Source: Haloterrigena sp. H1
GTDB taxonomy: Archaea; Halobacteriota; Halobacteria; Halobacteriales; Natrialbaceae
DNA: 64,000 bases
Reading direction: 5' to 3'
NCBI RefSeq assembly: GCF_005938085.1
Contig: NZ_SMZK01000001.1
Coordinates: 1,116,001 to 1,180,000 of the forward strand
Positions 37,401 through 44,809 of the stretch are shown piece by piece. A program made the translations under genes and the position numbers. The notes under the pieces were generated by a model. It worked only from the letters and a program-made list of their open reading frames with translations. It was not told the DNA's origin and did no database searches. Numbering within the stretch: position 1 is the stretch's first letter; each line of letters starts with the position of its first letter.

Positions 37401-37464
37401 CCCCAGCGTTGTCGAAGCACGCAAGCGTTTCCCTGAGACTGTCGGTCAACGCGGAAGCCGTCAT
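34453..37464 (-). CDS. Multi-PAS/GAF bacterio-opsin activator (Bat)-type regulator
   Basis: This is a cytoplasmic sensor-transcription regulator of about 1003 residues. An N-terminal winged-helix (TTSEVADRLDLGRRSTYDRL) is followed by about four PAS domains (IGLFVLDADLEVVWLNQ, GIGIFDADGEVQRVNQ, VDDAFYALDNELRFTYVN, GAWELDV with HPEDRPRIREAVEH). A GAF domain (IPIIYEDTVYGVLNVYADRS), the Bat domain and the C-terminal HTH_10 (LTDRQRAALEAAYHAGFFEW) complete it. There is no kinase. The ligand or redox signal is unknown. The frame extends to 37545, but ATG 37464 is a better start. It probably controls a nearby or distant operon. Confidence 0.88.
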   Translation of the reverse strand: MTASALTDSLRETLACFDNAGVPRTTSEVADRLDLGRRSTYDRLDRLVERDRLETKKVGASARVWWQPPAAGGRATAGGDQERTTVTGPLVDDVINDAEIGLFVLDADLEVVWLNQTAEQYFDLDREHAVGRDKRALVTDHLSTVIDDGASFAETVLATYEDNTYAERFECLVTASENREARWLEHRSKPIESGDYAGGRIELYYDVSDRKRSEHAHRAERTLLERVLEASPTGIGIFDADGEVQRVNQQFIECLGLAGDDPETYVLGDQPLLDEDGAVIPYAERPAPRVLATGESVVDQHSQVRGHDGQLRWLSINAEPIDDHGVVVTIDNITKLKEQARHLERQHDELVAELEGVFERVDDAFYALDNELRFTYVNDRAETLLGHPESELLGRNIWQALSVDDADPLRDRFETALATQTDTSFERYSEPLDIWELVRVYPSESGLSIYFTDITEHKRKERQLREHEASLERTTELLEQSQQLANVGAWELDVTTTPADLRWTDEVYRIYGLSPDEEIEREQSISFYHPEDRPRIREAVEHAIEDGEPYDLTLRIEPADGGLRWVRGICNPVEADGEVVTLRGAFQDVTERIEHEQDLERQREQLAALNNLNDVVRSITDEVIAQSTREEIERVVCERLAETESYLFAWIGDVDIATQTVTMRTEAGVEGYLDEITISTDPDDERSRGPTGRAILERETQTTQDIEADSRHDPWRDHIEQYGFRSSAAIPIIYEDTVYGVLNVYADRSDAFEDEERAVISQLGEVVGHAIAATERKRALMSDDVVELQFRVRDIFAAVGADMTTDGSITIDHMVPIENDEYLVYGTITEDAIAGMDALVDALPHWVDVTYRTADGPTSFELRLSDPPVLSTIASLGGAIERVVIEDGDYRMTVLLAPGADVRRAIDVVQTTYPAAELLKHRQITRPDTTAERVRHVLTDELTDRQRAALEAAYHAGFFEWPRDATGEDISASLEIAPATFHQHLRRAQKKIFNSLLSGSRGP

Positions 37465-37566
37465 TGCCCTCTTTAAATTGCCTCGGTCGTATAACCCCTC
37501 CGCCGACGGAGTCTGTTCCGGGGCGGAAGCGCCATAGCTGGCCAAGCGGACGTGTCCACAGGAGAG

Positions 37567-38301
37567 TCACTCGGGGATCTCGTACGTCGTCTCGAGATAC
37601 GTGATCAGCTCTGCGACCATCGCCGGATCGTACGTCCAGAACCCGTAGAACGACCCCGGATGGCGCTCTTCTGCGAGTAACGCACAGGCTTCCTGCTCGT
37701 TGTCGCCACCGTCGAAGACGACGAACCAGTAGTCGCCGAGCTCGCTGTCGCGCTCCGAGACGACGGCCACACCCTCGGGGACGGGCTCGGTCCACTCGTC
37801 GTCTATAAACACCGCGACCGTCAGCGAGTCGTGACGCCCGAATCGCTCGTAGACGTCCGTCTGTGCCGCGAACGCCGGCGCGCGTTCGAACCCCGCATAC
37901 AACCGGCCGGCCCCGACACGCCACGCCCGGTCTTCGATCTCGCGGGTCGTTGCCAGCATCTGCCGACGACTGTAGGAGGTGAACAACGTCTCCTCGAGGA
38001 AGCTGAACAGTTCCGCTCGATCGTCGTCGGTCTCGGCGAGTTCCCACGGCGGATGGGTCCGCGGCGAGAGGAGCGCCGCAAACTGATCGAGTCCTAACGC
38101 ACCGCGGAACGTGCCGTCGGCGCTCCGGATGATCACGAACCCCGTCCCGTCGAGCGGGCCAAGCGACTGGCGGCCCACGTCGACGTTTCGCGTCTCGAAC
38201 TGCCGACGGAGCCCCTCGAAAACCGCGTCGTCGTCGGTATGGACCTCGAGCGTTTTCCGTTGGCCTTCGACCGTCTCGATTGGATCACCAAGTTCGTTCA
38301 T
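37567..38301 (-). CDS. DICT sensory domain protein
   Basis: This protein of about 244 residues carries a DICT-type sensor domain, as seen beside light-, nucleotide- or redox-linked regulators. Recognised elements are TLFTSYSRRQMLATTREIED, ERFGRHDSLTVAVFIDDEW and YWFVVFDGGDNEQEACALLA, with FWTYDPAMVAELITYLE at the end. Its start overlaps the stop of the small HTH gene upstream (ATGA), so the two are cotranscribed. The large frame that continues to 38694 is a different frame and not coding. Confidence 0.8.
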   Translation of the reverse strand: MNELGDPIETVEGQRKTLEVHTDDDAVFEGLRRQFETRNVDVGRQSLGPLDGTGFVIIRSADGTFRGALGLDQFAALLSPRTHPPWELAETDDDRAELFSFLEETLFTSYSRRQMLATTREIEDRAWRVGAGRLYAGFERAPAFAAQTDVYERFGRHDSLTVAVFIDDEWTEPVPEGVAVVSERDSELGDYWFVVFDGGDNEQEACALLAEERHPGSFYGFWTYDPAMVAELITYLETTYEIPE

Positions 38302-38669
38302 GGCTCCGAGTCGGTCACCCCCAGCGCGGCGCTGACGGCCTCCGGAATGTCGGTGTCGGTGACGGTCTTCGCCGCAGTATCGAACGTAATGAATCCCAGG
38401 TCCTCGAGTCGAGGCAGGATCGAATGATACAGCCGCAGTCGAATCCGGTCGTGGTCGGACGGTGCGGCGATCGTTCCCGTCTCGCTGGCGGCTGCGGCGG
38501 CGACCACGTCGGCCAATTCCTCGAGCGACGGCGCTGGGCTGTCGTGGAGGTAGACGAGCACGGAGCGAGTGTGGCAGTCCCCGAGCAAGCGGACGACATC
38601 GTCGAACGGGAACTCGTCGGCCGCTACGCGGAGCGCACGCAGATCGGGTTCGAACTGTTCGTCGCTCAT
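38298..38669 (-). CDS. Small winged-helix regulator (DUF7344-like)
   Basis: This 123-residue haloarchaeal DNA-binding protein has a helix-turn-helix run DDVVRLLGDCHTRSVLVYLH and a following HDRIRLRLYHSILPRLEDLG recognition/wing part, then a short acidic tail. The domain is the type often called DUF7344. It is the first gene of a two-gene operon with the DICT protein, a sensor plus DNA-binding pair. A dyad ATGTG-TTTG-CACAT is just upstream of its start. Confidence 0.8.
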   Translation of the reverse strand: MSDEQFEPDLRALRVAADEFPFDDVVRLLGDCHTRSVLVYLHDSPAPSLEELADVVAAAAASETGTIAAPSDHDRIRLRLYHSILPRLEDLGFITFDTAAKTVTDTDIPEAVSAALGVTDSEP

Positions 38670-38677
38670 AGCTAGTC

Positions 38678-38691
38678 ATGTGTTTGCACAT
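38678..38691. promoter_or_regulatory. Dyad ATGTG-TTTG-CACAT before the HTH/DICT operon
   Basis: A short inverted repeat sits nine bases before the HTH gene start on the minus strand, within the likely promoter. Position suggests an autoregulatory site, but it is short and could be chance. Confidence 0.35.
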
Positions 38692-38878
38692 CACAAATAG
38701 ATGAGCGCGTCGCCTGCAGCGACAGCCAGCACCTATCGCGCCACGCGTTCAGTTGGCACCCACACCAGAGGTGTCCGCCTCTCCACTGTCGTGACGGACG
38801 CCGATCGCACAGGTGACGGGTAGGCCGTCGTGCGAGAATCCTGCAGGGCTAAGTGTCCCCGTCCCCGAGGACGTGGTA

Positions 38879-40030
38879 ATGAACGGCAACCGCTTCGGTC
38901 GCCTCTTTCAGGTGACCACGTTCGGCGAGAGCCACGGGGAGGCGATGGGCTGTACCATCTCGGGCTGTCCCGCCGGCCTCGAGCTGACAGAAGCAGACAT
39001 TCAGAAAGACCTCGATCGGCGCAAGCCGGGCCAGTCGATGATCACGACCAGCCGCGGCGAACCCGACGACGTTGCGATCAAATCCGGGATTCAGGATGGC
39101 TACACGACGGGCACGCCGATCGGCCTGGTCATCCAGAACAAAGACGCCCGCTCGGGCAAGTACGAGCCCTTCATCACCGCGCCGCGACCGAGCCACGGCG
39201 ATTTCACCTACTCGGCCAAGTTCGGCACGCGCAACTGGGGCGGCGGCGGCCGTTCCTCCGCGCGTGAGACGGTCAACTGGGTCGCCGCAGGCGCGATCGC
39301 GAAGAAGCTCCTGGCGCGCGAGGGGATCGAGCTCAAAGCCCACGTCAACCAGATCGGTGATATCGAGGCCCCAGAAGTGAGCTTCGAGGAGATCCTCGAG
39401 CACTCGGAAGAAAACGACGTCCGGTGTGCCCACCCCGAAACCGCCGAGGAGATGCAAGAGCGGATCGCGGAGTATCAGGAGGAGGGCGACTCCATCGGCG
39501 GCAGCATCTACTTCGAGGCCCAGGGCGTCCCCGTCGGCCTCGGCGCGCCGCGTTTTGACTCCCTCTCCGCGCGACTCGGCCAGGCCATGATGGCCGTCCC
39601 AGCGGCGACTGCCTTCGAGTTCGGCCTCGGTACGGAGGCCGCCGAGTGGACCGGCAAGGAGCGCAACGACGACTGGGAGTTCGACGACGAGGGCAATCCG
39701 GTTCCCGTGGAGAACGACCACGGCGGCATCCAGGGTGGCATCTCGAGCGGCGAGCCGATCTACGGCGAGGTCACGCTGCACGCGCCGACGTCGATTCCCA
39801 AGTCCCAGCAGACTGCCGACTGGGAGACCGGCGAGCTCAAAGAGGAGAAGGTCATCGGCCGTCACGACCCCGTGCTCCCGCCCCGTGGCGTTCCCGTCGT
39901 CGAGGCGATGCTCGCGCTGACGCTGGTCGACTTCATGCTCCTATCGGGCCGACTCAACCCCGACCGCGTCGACGACCAGCCCGGCGAGTACGACACGAAT
40001 TACCACCCGAGCAACCCACGTAACGAGTAA
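38879..40030 (+). CDS. aroC: Chorismate synthase
   Basis: This is the last common step to aromatic amino acids: it converts EPSP to chorismate with reduced FMN. The 383-residue protein begins NGNRFGRLFQVTTFGESHGE, the AroC signature. It also has DLDRRKPGQSMITTSRGEPD, GTRNWGGGGRSSARETVNWV and GGIQGGISSGEPI. The ORF is open before this start, but ATG 38879 gives the universal N-terminus. Confidence 0.97.
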   Translation: MNGNRFGRLFQVTTFGESHGEAMGCTISGCPAGLELTEADIQKDLDRRKPGQSMITTSRGEPDDVAIKSGIQDGYTTGTPIGLVIQNKDARSGKYEPFITAPRPSHGDFTYSAKFGTRNWGGGGRSSARETVNWVAAGAIAKKLLAREGIELKAHVNQIGDIEAPEVSFEEILEHSEENDVRCAHPETAEEMQERIAEYQEEGDSIGGSIYFEAQGVPVGLGAPRFDSLSARLGQAMMAVPAATAFEFGLGTEAAEWTGKERNDDWEFDDEGNPVPVENDHGGIQGGISSGEPIYGEVTLHAPTSIPKSQQTADWETGELKEEKVIGRHDPVLPPRGVPVVEAMLALTLVDFMLLSGRLNPDRVDDQPGEYDTNYHPSNPRNE

Positions 40031-40132
40031 CGCTCCGTCGCCGGCTGCTAACGTGCGCGGGCGTTCTACCTATTGATTCGAGCGGCGTTTCTCGAGCGTA
40101 ACATCTAACCCGTCCTCCGTGGTCGACGACGT

Positions 40133-40912
40133 ATGCGGGATTTTCACGTCCACTCGAACTATTCGGACGGCGAGTTCCTCCGGTCGATGGTCCGAGCTGC
40201 CGAGTCGGCCGGGCTCGAGGGCGTCGGTGTCGCCGACCACTGCAACGTGGCCACGCGCGACTATCACGCGTCGATGCGTAGCGTCTACGGGTTCAATCTC
40301 GATCTCACCTACGAGCGTCGCCGGCAGGGGATCGACCGCGTTCGCGAGGAGTTCAGTCTCGAGATTTACGACGCCGTCGAGATGGACTACGATCCGCGAG
40401 ACGAGGCCGCCATCGACGCCTTCCTCTCGGAGGCGGGATTTGACTACGCGATCGGGAGCGTCCACGACGTCGACGGCCGTAACGTGCAGGTATCGTCTCA
40501 CTTCGACGCGATGAGCGGCGCCGAACGCGACGCGGTCGTCGACGACTATTTCGACCAGCTCGTCGCGCTCGTCGAGTCGGAACTGTTCGAAATCGCAGCC
40601 CACGTCGACTTGCTCGAGCGGACGCCGCCGTTGCGAGGCCGGGCGACTGACGACCACTACCGGCGCGTGGCACAGGCGTTCGCCGACTCGCGGACGATCC
40701 CCGAGATCAATGCCGGCCGGGCGCTGTCCGACGCCGGCGTCGTCCACCCGTCCGATCGATTGCTGTCGCTCCTCCGCGAGTACGACGTGGCCGTGACCGT
40801 TGGCACTGACTCCCATCGGCCGACCGAGATTCCCGATCGTGTCGACTTCCTCGCCGATTTTATTGCTGAGACCGGCCTCGAGCCGGTCGTTCCCGACGGA
40901 TTCGAGCGGTGA
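40133..40912 (+). CDS. PHP-domain phosphoesterase (histidinol-phosphatase-like)
   Basis: This 259-residue metal-dependent phosphohydrolase of the PHP family has metal ligands in DFHVHSNYSDGE, GVADHCNVATRD, AVEMDYDP, AIGSVHDVD, AAHVDLLE and VGTDSHRPTEI. Similar proteins dephosphorylate histidinol phosphate or act on other phosphates and nucleic acids. No his gene is adjacent, so the substrate is inferred only to be a small phosphoester. Confidence 0.87.
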   Translation: MRDFHVHSNYSDGEFLRSMVRAAESAGLEGVGVADHCNVATRDYHASMRSVYGFNLDLTYERRRQGIDRVREEFSLEIYDAVEMDYDPRDEAAIDAFLSEAGFDYAIGSVHDVDGRNVQVSSHFDAMSGAERDAVVDDYFDQLVALVESELFEIAAHVDLLERTPPLRGRATDDHYRRVAQAFADSRTIPEINAGRALSDAGVVHPSDRLLSLLREYDVAVTVGTDSHRPTEIPDRVDFLADFIAETGLEPVVPDGFER

Positions 40913-41066
40913 CGAAGAGCGGGCGGGCACGATTGCGCGCAAACGGCGACCTCTCCGCCGGGAGAGACTGGCAGACGTCAGTTCCGACGTATTCGCGACT
41001 CGAGTGAGATCAGTATCAAACCGTGTAAGTCGCGTTTCAGATACAGTTTCCCGGGTAATACTACAC

Positions 41067-41077
41067 AATTATAAATG
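41067..41077 (+). promoter_or_regulatory. TATA-like box for the E1 alpha operon
   Basis: AATTATAAATG lies about 45 nt before the E1 alpha ATG, with a preceding CTACAC that could serve as part of a TFB site. The expected transcript start near 41100 gives a short leader. Confidence 0.5.
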
Positions 41078-41118
41078 CTAGATATATGTGGGATGGTGCC
41101 GTACCTCAGGATAGCCAC

Positions 41119-42165
41119 ATGGCAAATTTTGACCTTGAAACTGCAGACGGTCGACGGGAAGCACTACGCCGGATGGTAACTATCCGGGCGTTCGACGAAG
41201 AGGCAGGGGATCGGTTCGCAGACGGCGAGATACCGGGGTTCGTCCACCTGTATATCGGTGAGGAGGCGGTCGGCGTCGGCACCTGTGCGTCGCTCGATTC
41301 AGACGACTACATCGCGAGCACGCACCGCGGGCACGGCCACTGCATCGCGAAGGGGCTCGATCCGAAGTACATGATGGCCGAACTCTACGGCAAGGCCGAG
41401 GGCTACTGTAATGGGAAGGGTGGCTCGATGCACATCGCGGACGTCGACGCCGGGATGCTCGGCGCGAACGGCATCGTCGGTGCGGGGCCGCCGATGGCGA
41501 CCGGCGCGGCGCTGTCGATCGACTATCAGGACCGCGACCAGGTTGCGGTCGGCTTCCTCGGCGACGGCGCGGTCGCCCAGGGACAGGTCCACGAGGCGAT
41601 CAACCTCGCTTCGACGTGGGACCTGCCGGCGATCTTCGTCGTCGAGAACAACCACTACGGAGAGGGGACGCCGGTCGAGAAACAGCACAACCTCGACAAC
41701 CTGAGCGATACGGCCCAGGCCTACGACATCCCCGGCGTGACGGTTGACGGCATGGATATCACTGCCGTCGCGGAGGCGGTCGCCGAAGCCCGAGAGCGAG
41801 CGCGCGCCGGCGACGGGCCGACGATGGTCGAAGCACAGACGTACCGCTACCGCGGTCACTACGAGGGCGACGAGGAGCCCTACCGCGAAGACGAGGAGAT
41901 CGAACGCTGGAAAGACCAGGATCCGATCGAATCGTTCAAAGACCGACTGATCGAGCGCGGCGAACTGACCCAGGAGGAGTTCGACGACCTCCGATCCGAG
42001 ATCGAGGCGTCGATCGACGACGCCGTCGAATACGCACAGGAGACGGACGCACCGGAAGCGAGCGCGGCCTACGAAGACATGTTCGTTGACCAGCCGCCGG
42101 AACTCGAGCGATTCGCGAACGTCGCCCGGACTGACGGCGGCGAAAACGGAGGTGACCACCGATGA
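41119..42165 (+). CDS. acoA: TPP-dependent dehydrogenase E1 alpha (acetoin/2-oxoacid)
   Basis: This 348-residue E1 alpha subunit works with E1 beta to decarboxylate a 2-oxoacid or cleave acetoin using thiamine diphosphate, passing the acyl group to lipoyl-E2. STHRGHGHCIAKGL, NGKGGSMHIADVDAGMLGAN and the TPP signature VGFLGDGAVAQGQVHEA ... VVENNHYG are present. The substrate is unsettled; the following acoX favours acetoin. The start follows a TATA-like box. The stop overlaps the E1 beta ATG as ATGA. Confidence 0.88.
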   Translation: MANFDLETADGRREALRRMVTIRAFDEEAGDRFADGEIPGFVHLYIGEEAVGVGTCASLDSDDYIASTHRGHGHCIAKGLDPKYMMAELYGKAEGYCNGKGGSMHIADVDAGMLGANGIVGAGPPMATGAALSIDYQDRDQVAVGFLGDGAVAQGQVHEAINLASTWDLPAIFVVENNHYGEGTPVEKQHNLDNLSDTAQAYDIPGVTVDGMDITAVAEAVAEARERARAGDGPTMVEAQTYRYRGHYEGDEEPYREDEEIERWKDQDPIESFKDRLIERGELTQEEFDDLRSEIEASIDDAVEYAQETDAPEASAAYEDMFVDQPPELERFANVARTDGGENGGDHR

Positions 42166-43163
42166 CTGCACAGGCAGAACTCGAACAGGAGACCGAGACG
42201 ATGACCGTACGGGAGGCGATCCGACAGGGCCTCCGCGAAGAACTCGAGCGCGACGAGGACGTCTACCTGATGGGCGAAGACGTCGGGCTCTTCGGCGGCG
42301 TCCTTGAGGTAACGGGCGGCCTCTACGAAGAGTTCGGCGAGGAGCGGGTCCGGGATACGCCGATCAGCGAGGCCGGCTTCATGGGCGCGGCGACCGGCGC
42401 GGCGGCGACGGGGACGCGGCCGGTCGTCGAGCTCATGTTCTCGGATTTCATGGGCGTCTCGATGGAACAGATCATGAACCAGATGGCGAAGATGCACTAC
42501 ATGTTCGGCGGGAAAGCTGAACTGCCGGTCACCGTCCGGACCACCGAGGGAGGTGGCATGGGCGCCGCCAGCCAGCACTCGGGGACGGTCCATACCTGGA
42601 TCGCCCACTTCCCAGGGCTGAAAGCCGTCGCTCCCGGAACCGCGGCGAGCGCGAAGGGGCTGACGAAAGCCGCCATCCGCTCGGACGATCCCGTCTTCGT
42701 CTTCGAGAACAAGATGATCTACGAACAGTCGGGCGAGGTCCCGACGGACGAGGACTATACGGTCCCGATCGGCGAGGCGGCCGTCGAACGCGAAGGTGAA
42801 GACGTCACCGTCGTCGCCACCCAGCGACTCGTCGGCGAGTCACTCGGCGTAGCCGACTCGCTCGAGGGCGACGTGAGCGTCGAGGTCATCGACCCGCGCT
42901 CGCTGTACCCGCTCGATACCGACACGATCGTCGAGAGCGTCGAGAAGACGGGCCGACTCGTCGTCGCCGACGAGAGTCCGCTCTCCTATGGCACCCACGC
43001 GGAGATCGCCACGCGCGTCCAGGAGGAGGCGTTCTTCAGCCTCGACGCACCGATCCAGCGGGTCGGCACGCCGGATACGCACATGCCGTTCAGTCCACCG
43101 CTCGAGCAGGAGGTCCTGCCCGATGACGACGATGTCAGAGCCGCGATCGAGCGGATCTCATAA
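42162..43163 (+). CDS. acoB: TPP-dependent dehydrogenase E1 beta (acetoin/2-oxoacid)
   Basis: This is the 333-residue E1 beta partner. The transketolase-like pyrimidine domain (TVREAIRQGLREELERDEDV, YLMGEDVGLFGG, RVRDTPISEAGFMGAATGAA) and the C-terminal domain (VEVIDPRSLYPLDTDTIVES) are complete. It is translationally coupled to E1 alpha by an ATGA overlap. Acetoin- and branched-chain-type E1 subunits look alike here, so the substrate comes from context. Confidence 0.9.
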   Translation: MTAQAELEQETETMTVREAIRQGLREELERDEDVYLMGEDVGLFGGVLEVTGGLYEEFGEERVRDTPISEAGFMGAATGAAATGTRPVVELMFSDFMGVSMEQIMNQMAKMHYMFGGKAELPVTVRTTEGGGMGAASQHSGTVHTWIAHFPGLKAVAPGTAASAKGLTKAAIRSDDPVFVFENKMIYEQSGEVPTDEDYTVPIGEAAVEREGEDVTVVATQRLVGESLGVADSLEGDVSVEVIDPRSLYPLDTDTIVESVEKTGRLVVADESPLSYGTHAEIATRVQEEAFFSLDAPIQRVGTPDTHMPFSPPLEQEVLPDDDDVRAAIERIS

Positions 43164-43175
43164 CGAGGTCTCCAC

Positions 43176-44204
43176 GTGGCGACTATCGGACTGATCGTCA
43201 ACCCCGCGGCAGGACGGGACATCCGCCGGCTCACCGGCGGCGCGAGCGTCGTCGACAACTACGCGAAGCGCCGGGTCGCCGAGTGCGTCTGCGACGGCCT
43301 GACCGTCGCAGGCGAGCCCGTCGAAGTGCTCGTCATGCCCGACCGGACAGGAATCGCCGACCACGTGGTCGCGAAAGCACCTGAAGATGAAGGAATAGAC
43401 GCGACGACGCTCGAGATGCCGATCGAGGAGAGTTCGGCCGACACCCGACGGGCAGCAGCCCGCTTTCGTGACGAAGCCGACGCCGCAGTCGTCCTCGGCG
43501 GCGACGGCACGACCCGCGACGCCGCGCTCGAACTCGGTGACGTCCCCCTTGTTGCCGTCTCGACGGGCACGAACAACGTCGTCCCTGCAGCCGTCGACGG
43601 CACCGTTGCGGGCGCGGCTGCGGCACTCGTCGCGACTGGAACGGTCCCAGCCGACGCGGTGACAACGCGACACGGTACGGTCGAGGCACGCGCCGAGACG
43701 CCGACCGGCGAGCGGCGGCTGACCGGACTTGCAGCCGCAGAGGTCTCCTCGAAGTCGTTTATTGGGACACGCGCGCTGCTCGATCCGTCCGATCTCCGCG
43801 GCGGGGTCGTGTCACAGGCCCACCCCGGAAACATCGGGCTCCCAGCCGTCGCAGGCGCTCTCGAGCCGCTGTCTCCCATTGATCCTGGCGGCGTCGCCGT
43901 CCGACTCACCGATCCCGACGATGCGCCCCGATGCGTCCGTGCAATCGTCGCGCCGGGCGTCACCGCGACGATCGGCGTCGCGTCGTGTGAGCGACTCGAA
44001 CCGAACGAATCCGCCACGTTCGACGTGCCCGACGGCGTCGTCGGGGCCGACGGCGAGCGCGAACTCGAACTCACGGACGCGATGGTCGAACTGACGCCGG
44101 TCCCGGACGGGCCGCGACTCGTCGACGTCGACGCGACGCTCGAGGCGGGCGCACGAACTGGCGCGTTCGAGGTCGCCCCCATCGACGAGCCGCGGACGGA
44201 GTAG
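43176..44204 (+). CDS. acoX: AcoX-type NAD kinase-like protein
   Basis: This 342-residue protein of the ATP-NAD/AcoX kinase superfamily has the N-terminal IGLIVNPAAGRDIRRLTGGA and the phosphate-binding VVLGGDGTTRDAALEL motif. VAVSTGTNNVVPAAVDG follows. AcoX genes typically lie in acetoin-catabolism clusters and have unsettled biochemical function. It begins at GTG 43176, 12 bases after E1 beta, in the same operon. Confidence 0.88.
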   Translation: MATIGLIVNPAAGRDIRRLTGGASVVDNYAKRRVAECVCDGLTVAGEPVEVLVMPDRTGIADHVVAKAPEDEGIDATTLEMPIEESSADTRRAAARFRDEADAAVVLGGDGTTRDAALELGDVPLVAVSTGTNNVVPAAVDGTVAGAAAALVATGTVPADAVTTRHGTVEARAETPTGERRLTGLAAAEVSSKSFIGTRALLDPSDLRGGVVSQAHPGNIGLPAVAGALEPLSPIDPGGVAVRLTDPDDAPRCVRAIVAPGVTATIGVASCERLEPNESATFDVPDGVVGADGERELELTDAMVELTPVPDGPRLVDVDATLEAGARTGAFEVAPIDEPRTE

Positions 44205-44271
44205 CCGGTGTCAGGGCGGCGGGCACGGGCAAAGGATTACATCGACCGTTGTGGTACCGACTCTCGCCACA

Positions 44272-44781
44272 ATGGTAAGCGACAACATTCCACAAGTGGA
44301 CGTCGAGATTCCAGAACTATCGCAGGTCGCGTTCGTCGTCGAGGACATCGACGACGGGATGGACCGGTTCGGCTCGATCCTCGGGGTCGGCCCGTGGGAG
44401 GTCTATCGGTTCGAGCCGCCGACGCTCACCGACCGGACCTACCACGGCGAATCACACGAGTATTCGATGGTACTCGCGCTCACCCAGCTCGGCGAGACGA
44501 TGATCGAGCTGATCGAACCGCTCGAGGGAGAGAGTATCTACACGGAACACCTCGAAGAACACGGCGAAGGGCTCCATCACGTCGCCTGTTTCGCCTTCGA
44601 CGATCCACACGCGGTCGTCAAGGAGTTCGAAGACGCCGGCCTGCCGGTCATCCAAAGCGGCAACTACGGCGGCACCGAGTACTGGTACTTCGACACCGCC
44701 GACGAACTCAACGGCGCGATCTTCGAGACCGCGGCGAACGTCGACGCGATGCCGGAACCGGATCGGACGTACCCGGAGTAA
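44272..44781 (+). CDS. VOC-family protein (glyoxalase/epimerase/dioxygenase fold)
   Basis: This 169-residue metal-binding protein is of the vicinal-oxygen-chelate superfamily. Two beta-alpha-beta-beta-beta units are visible (QVAFVVEDIDDGMDRFGSIL, ALTQLGETMIELIEPLEGES, GLHHVACFAFDDPHAVV, GTEYWYFDTADELNGAIFET), with His and Glu metal ligands likely at HHVA and IELIE/IFET. The substrate is unknown; lactoylglutathione lyase and methylmalonyl-CoA epimerase are relatives. ATG 44272 fits better than the earlier start. It is convergent with the E2-OsmC gene, with 28 bases between stops. Confidence 0.83.
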   Translation: MVSDNIPQVDVEIPELSQVAFVVEDIDDGMDRFGSILGVGPWEVYRFEPPTLTDRTYHGESHEYSMVLALTQLGETMIELIEPLEGESIYTEHLEEHGEGLHHVACFAFDDPHAVVKEFEDAGLPVIQSGNYGGTEYWYFDTADELNGAIFETAANVDAMPEPDRTYPE

Positions 44782-44809
44782 CGGACCGTCAAACGGGCCG
44801 TCCCCGATT

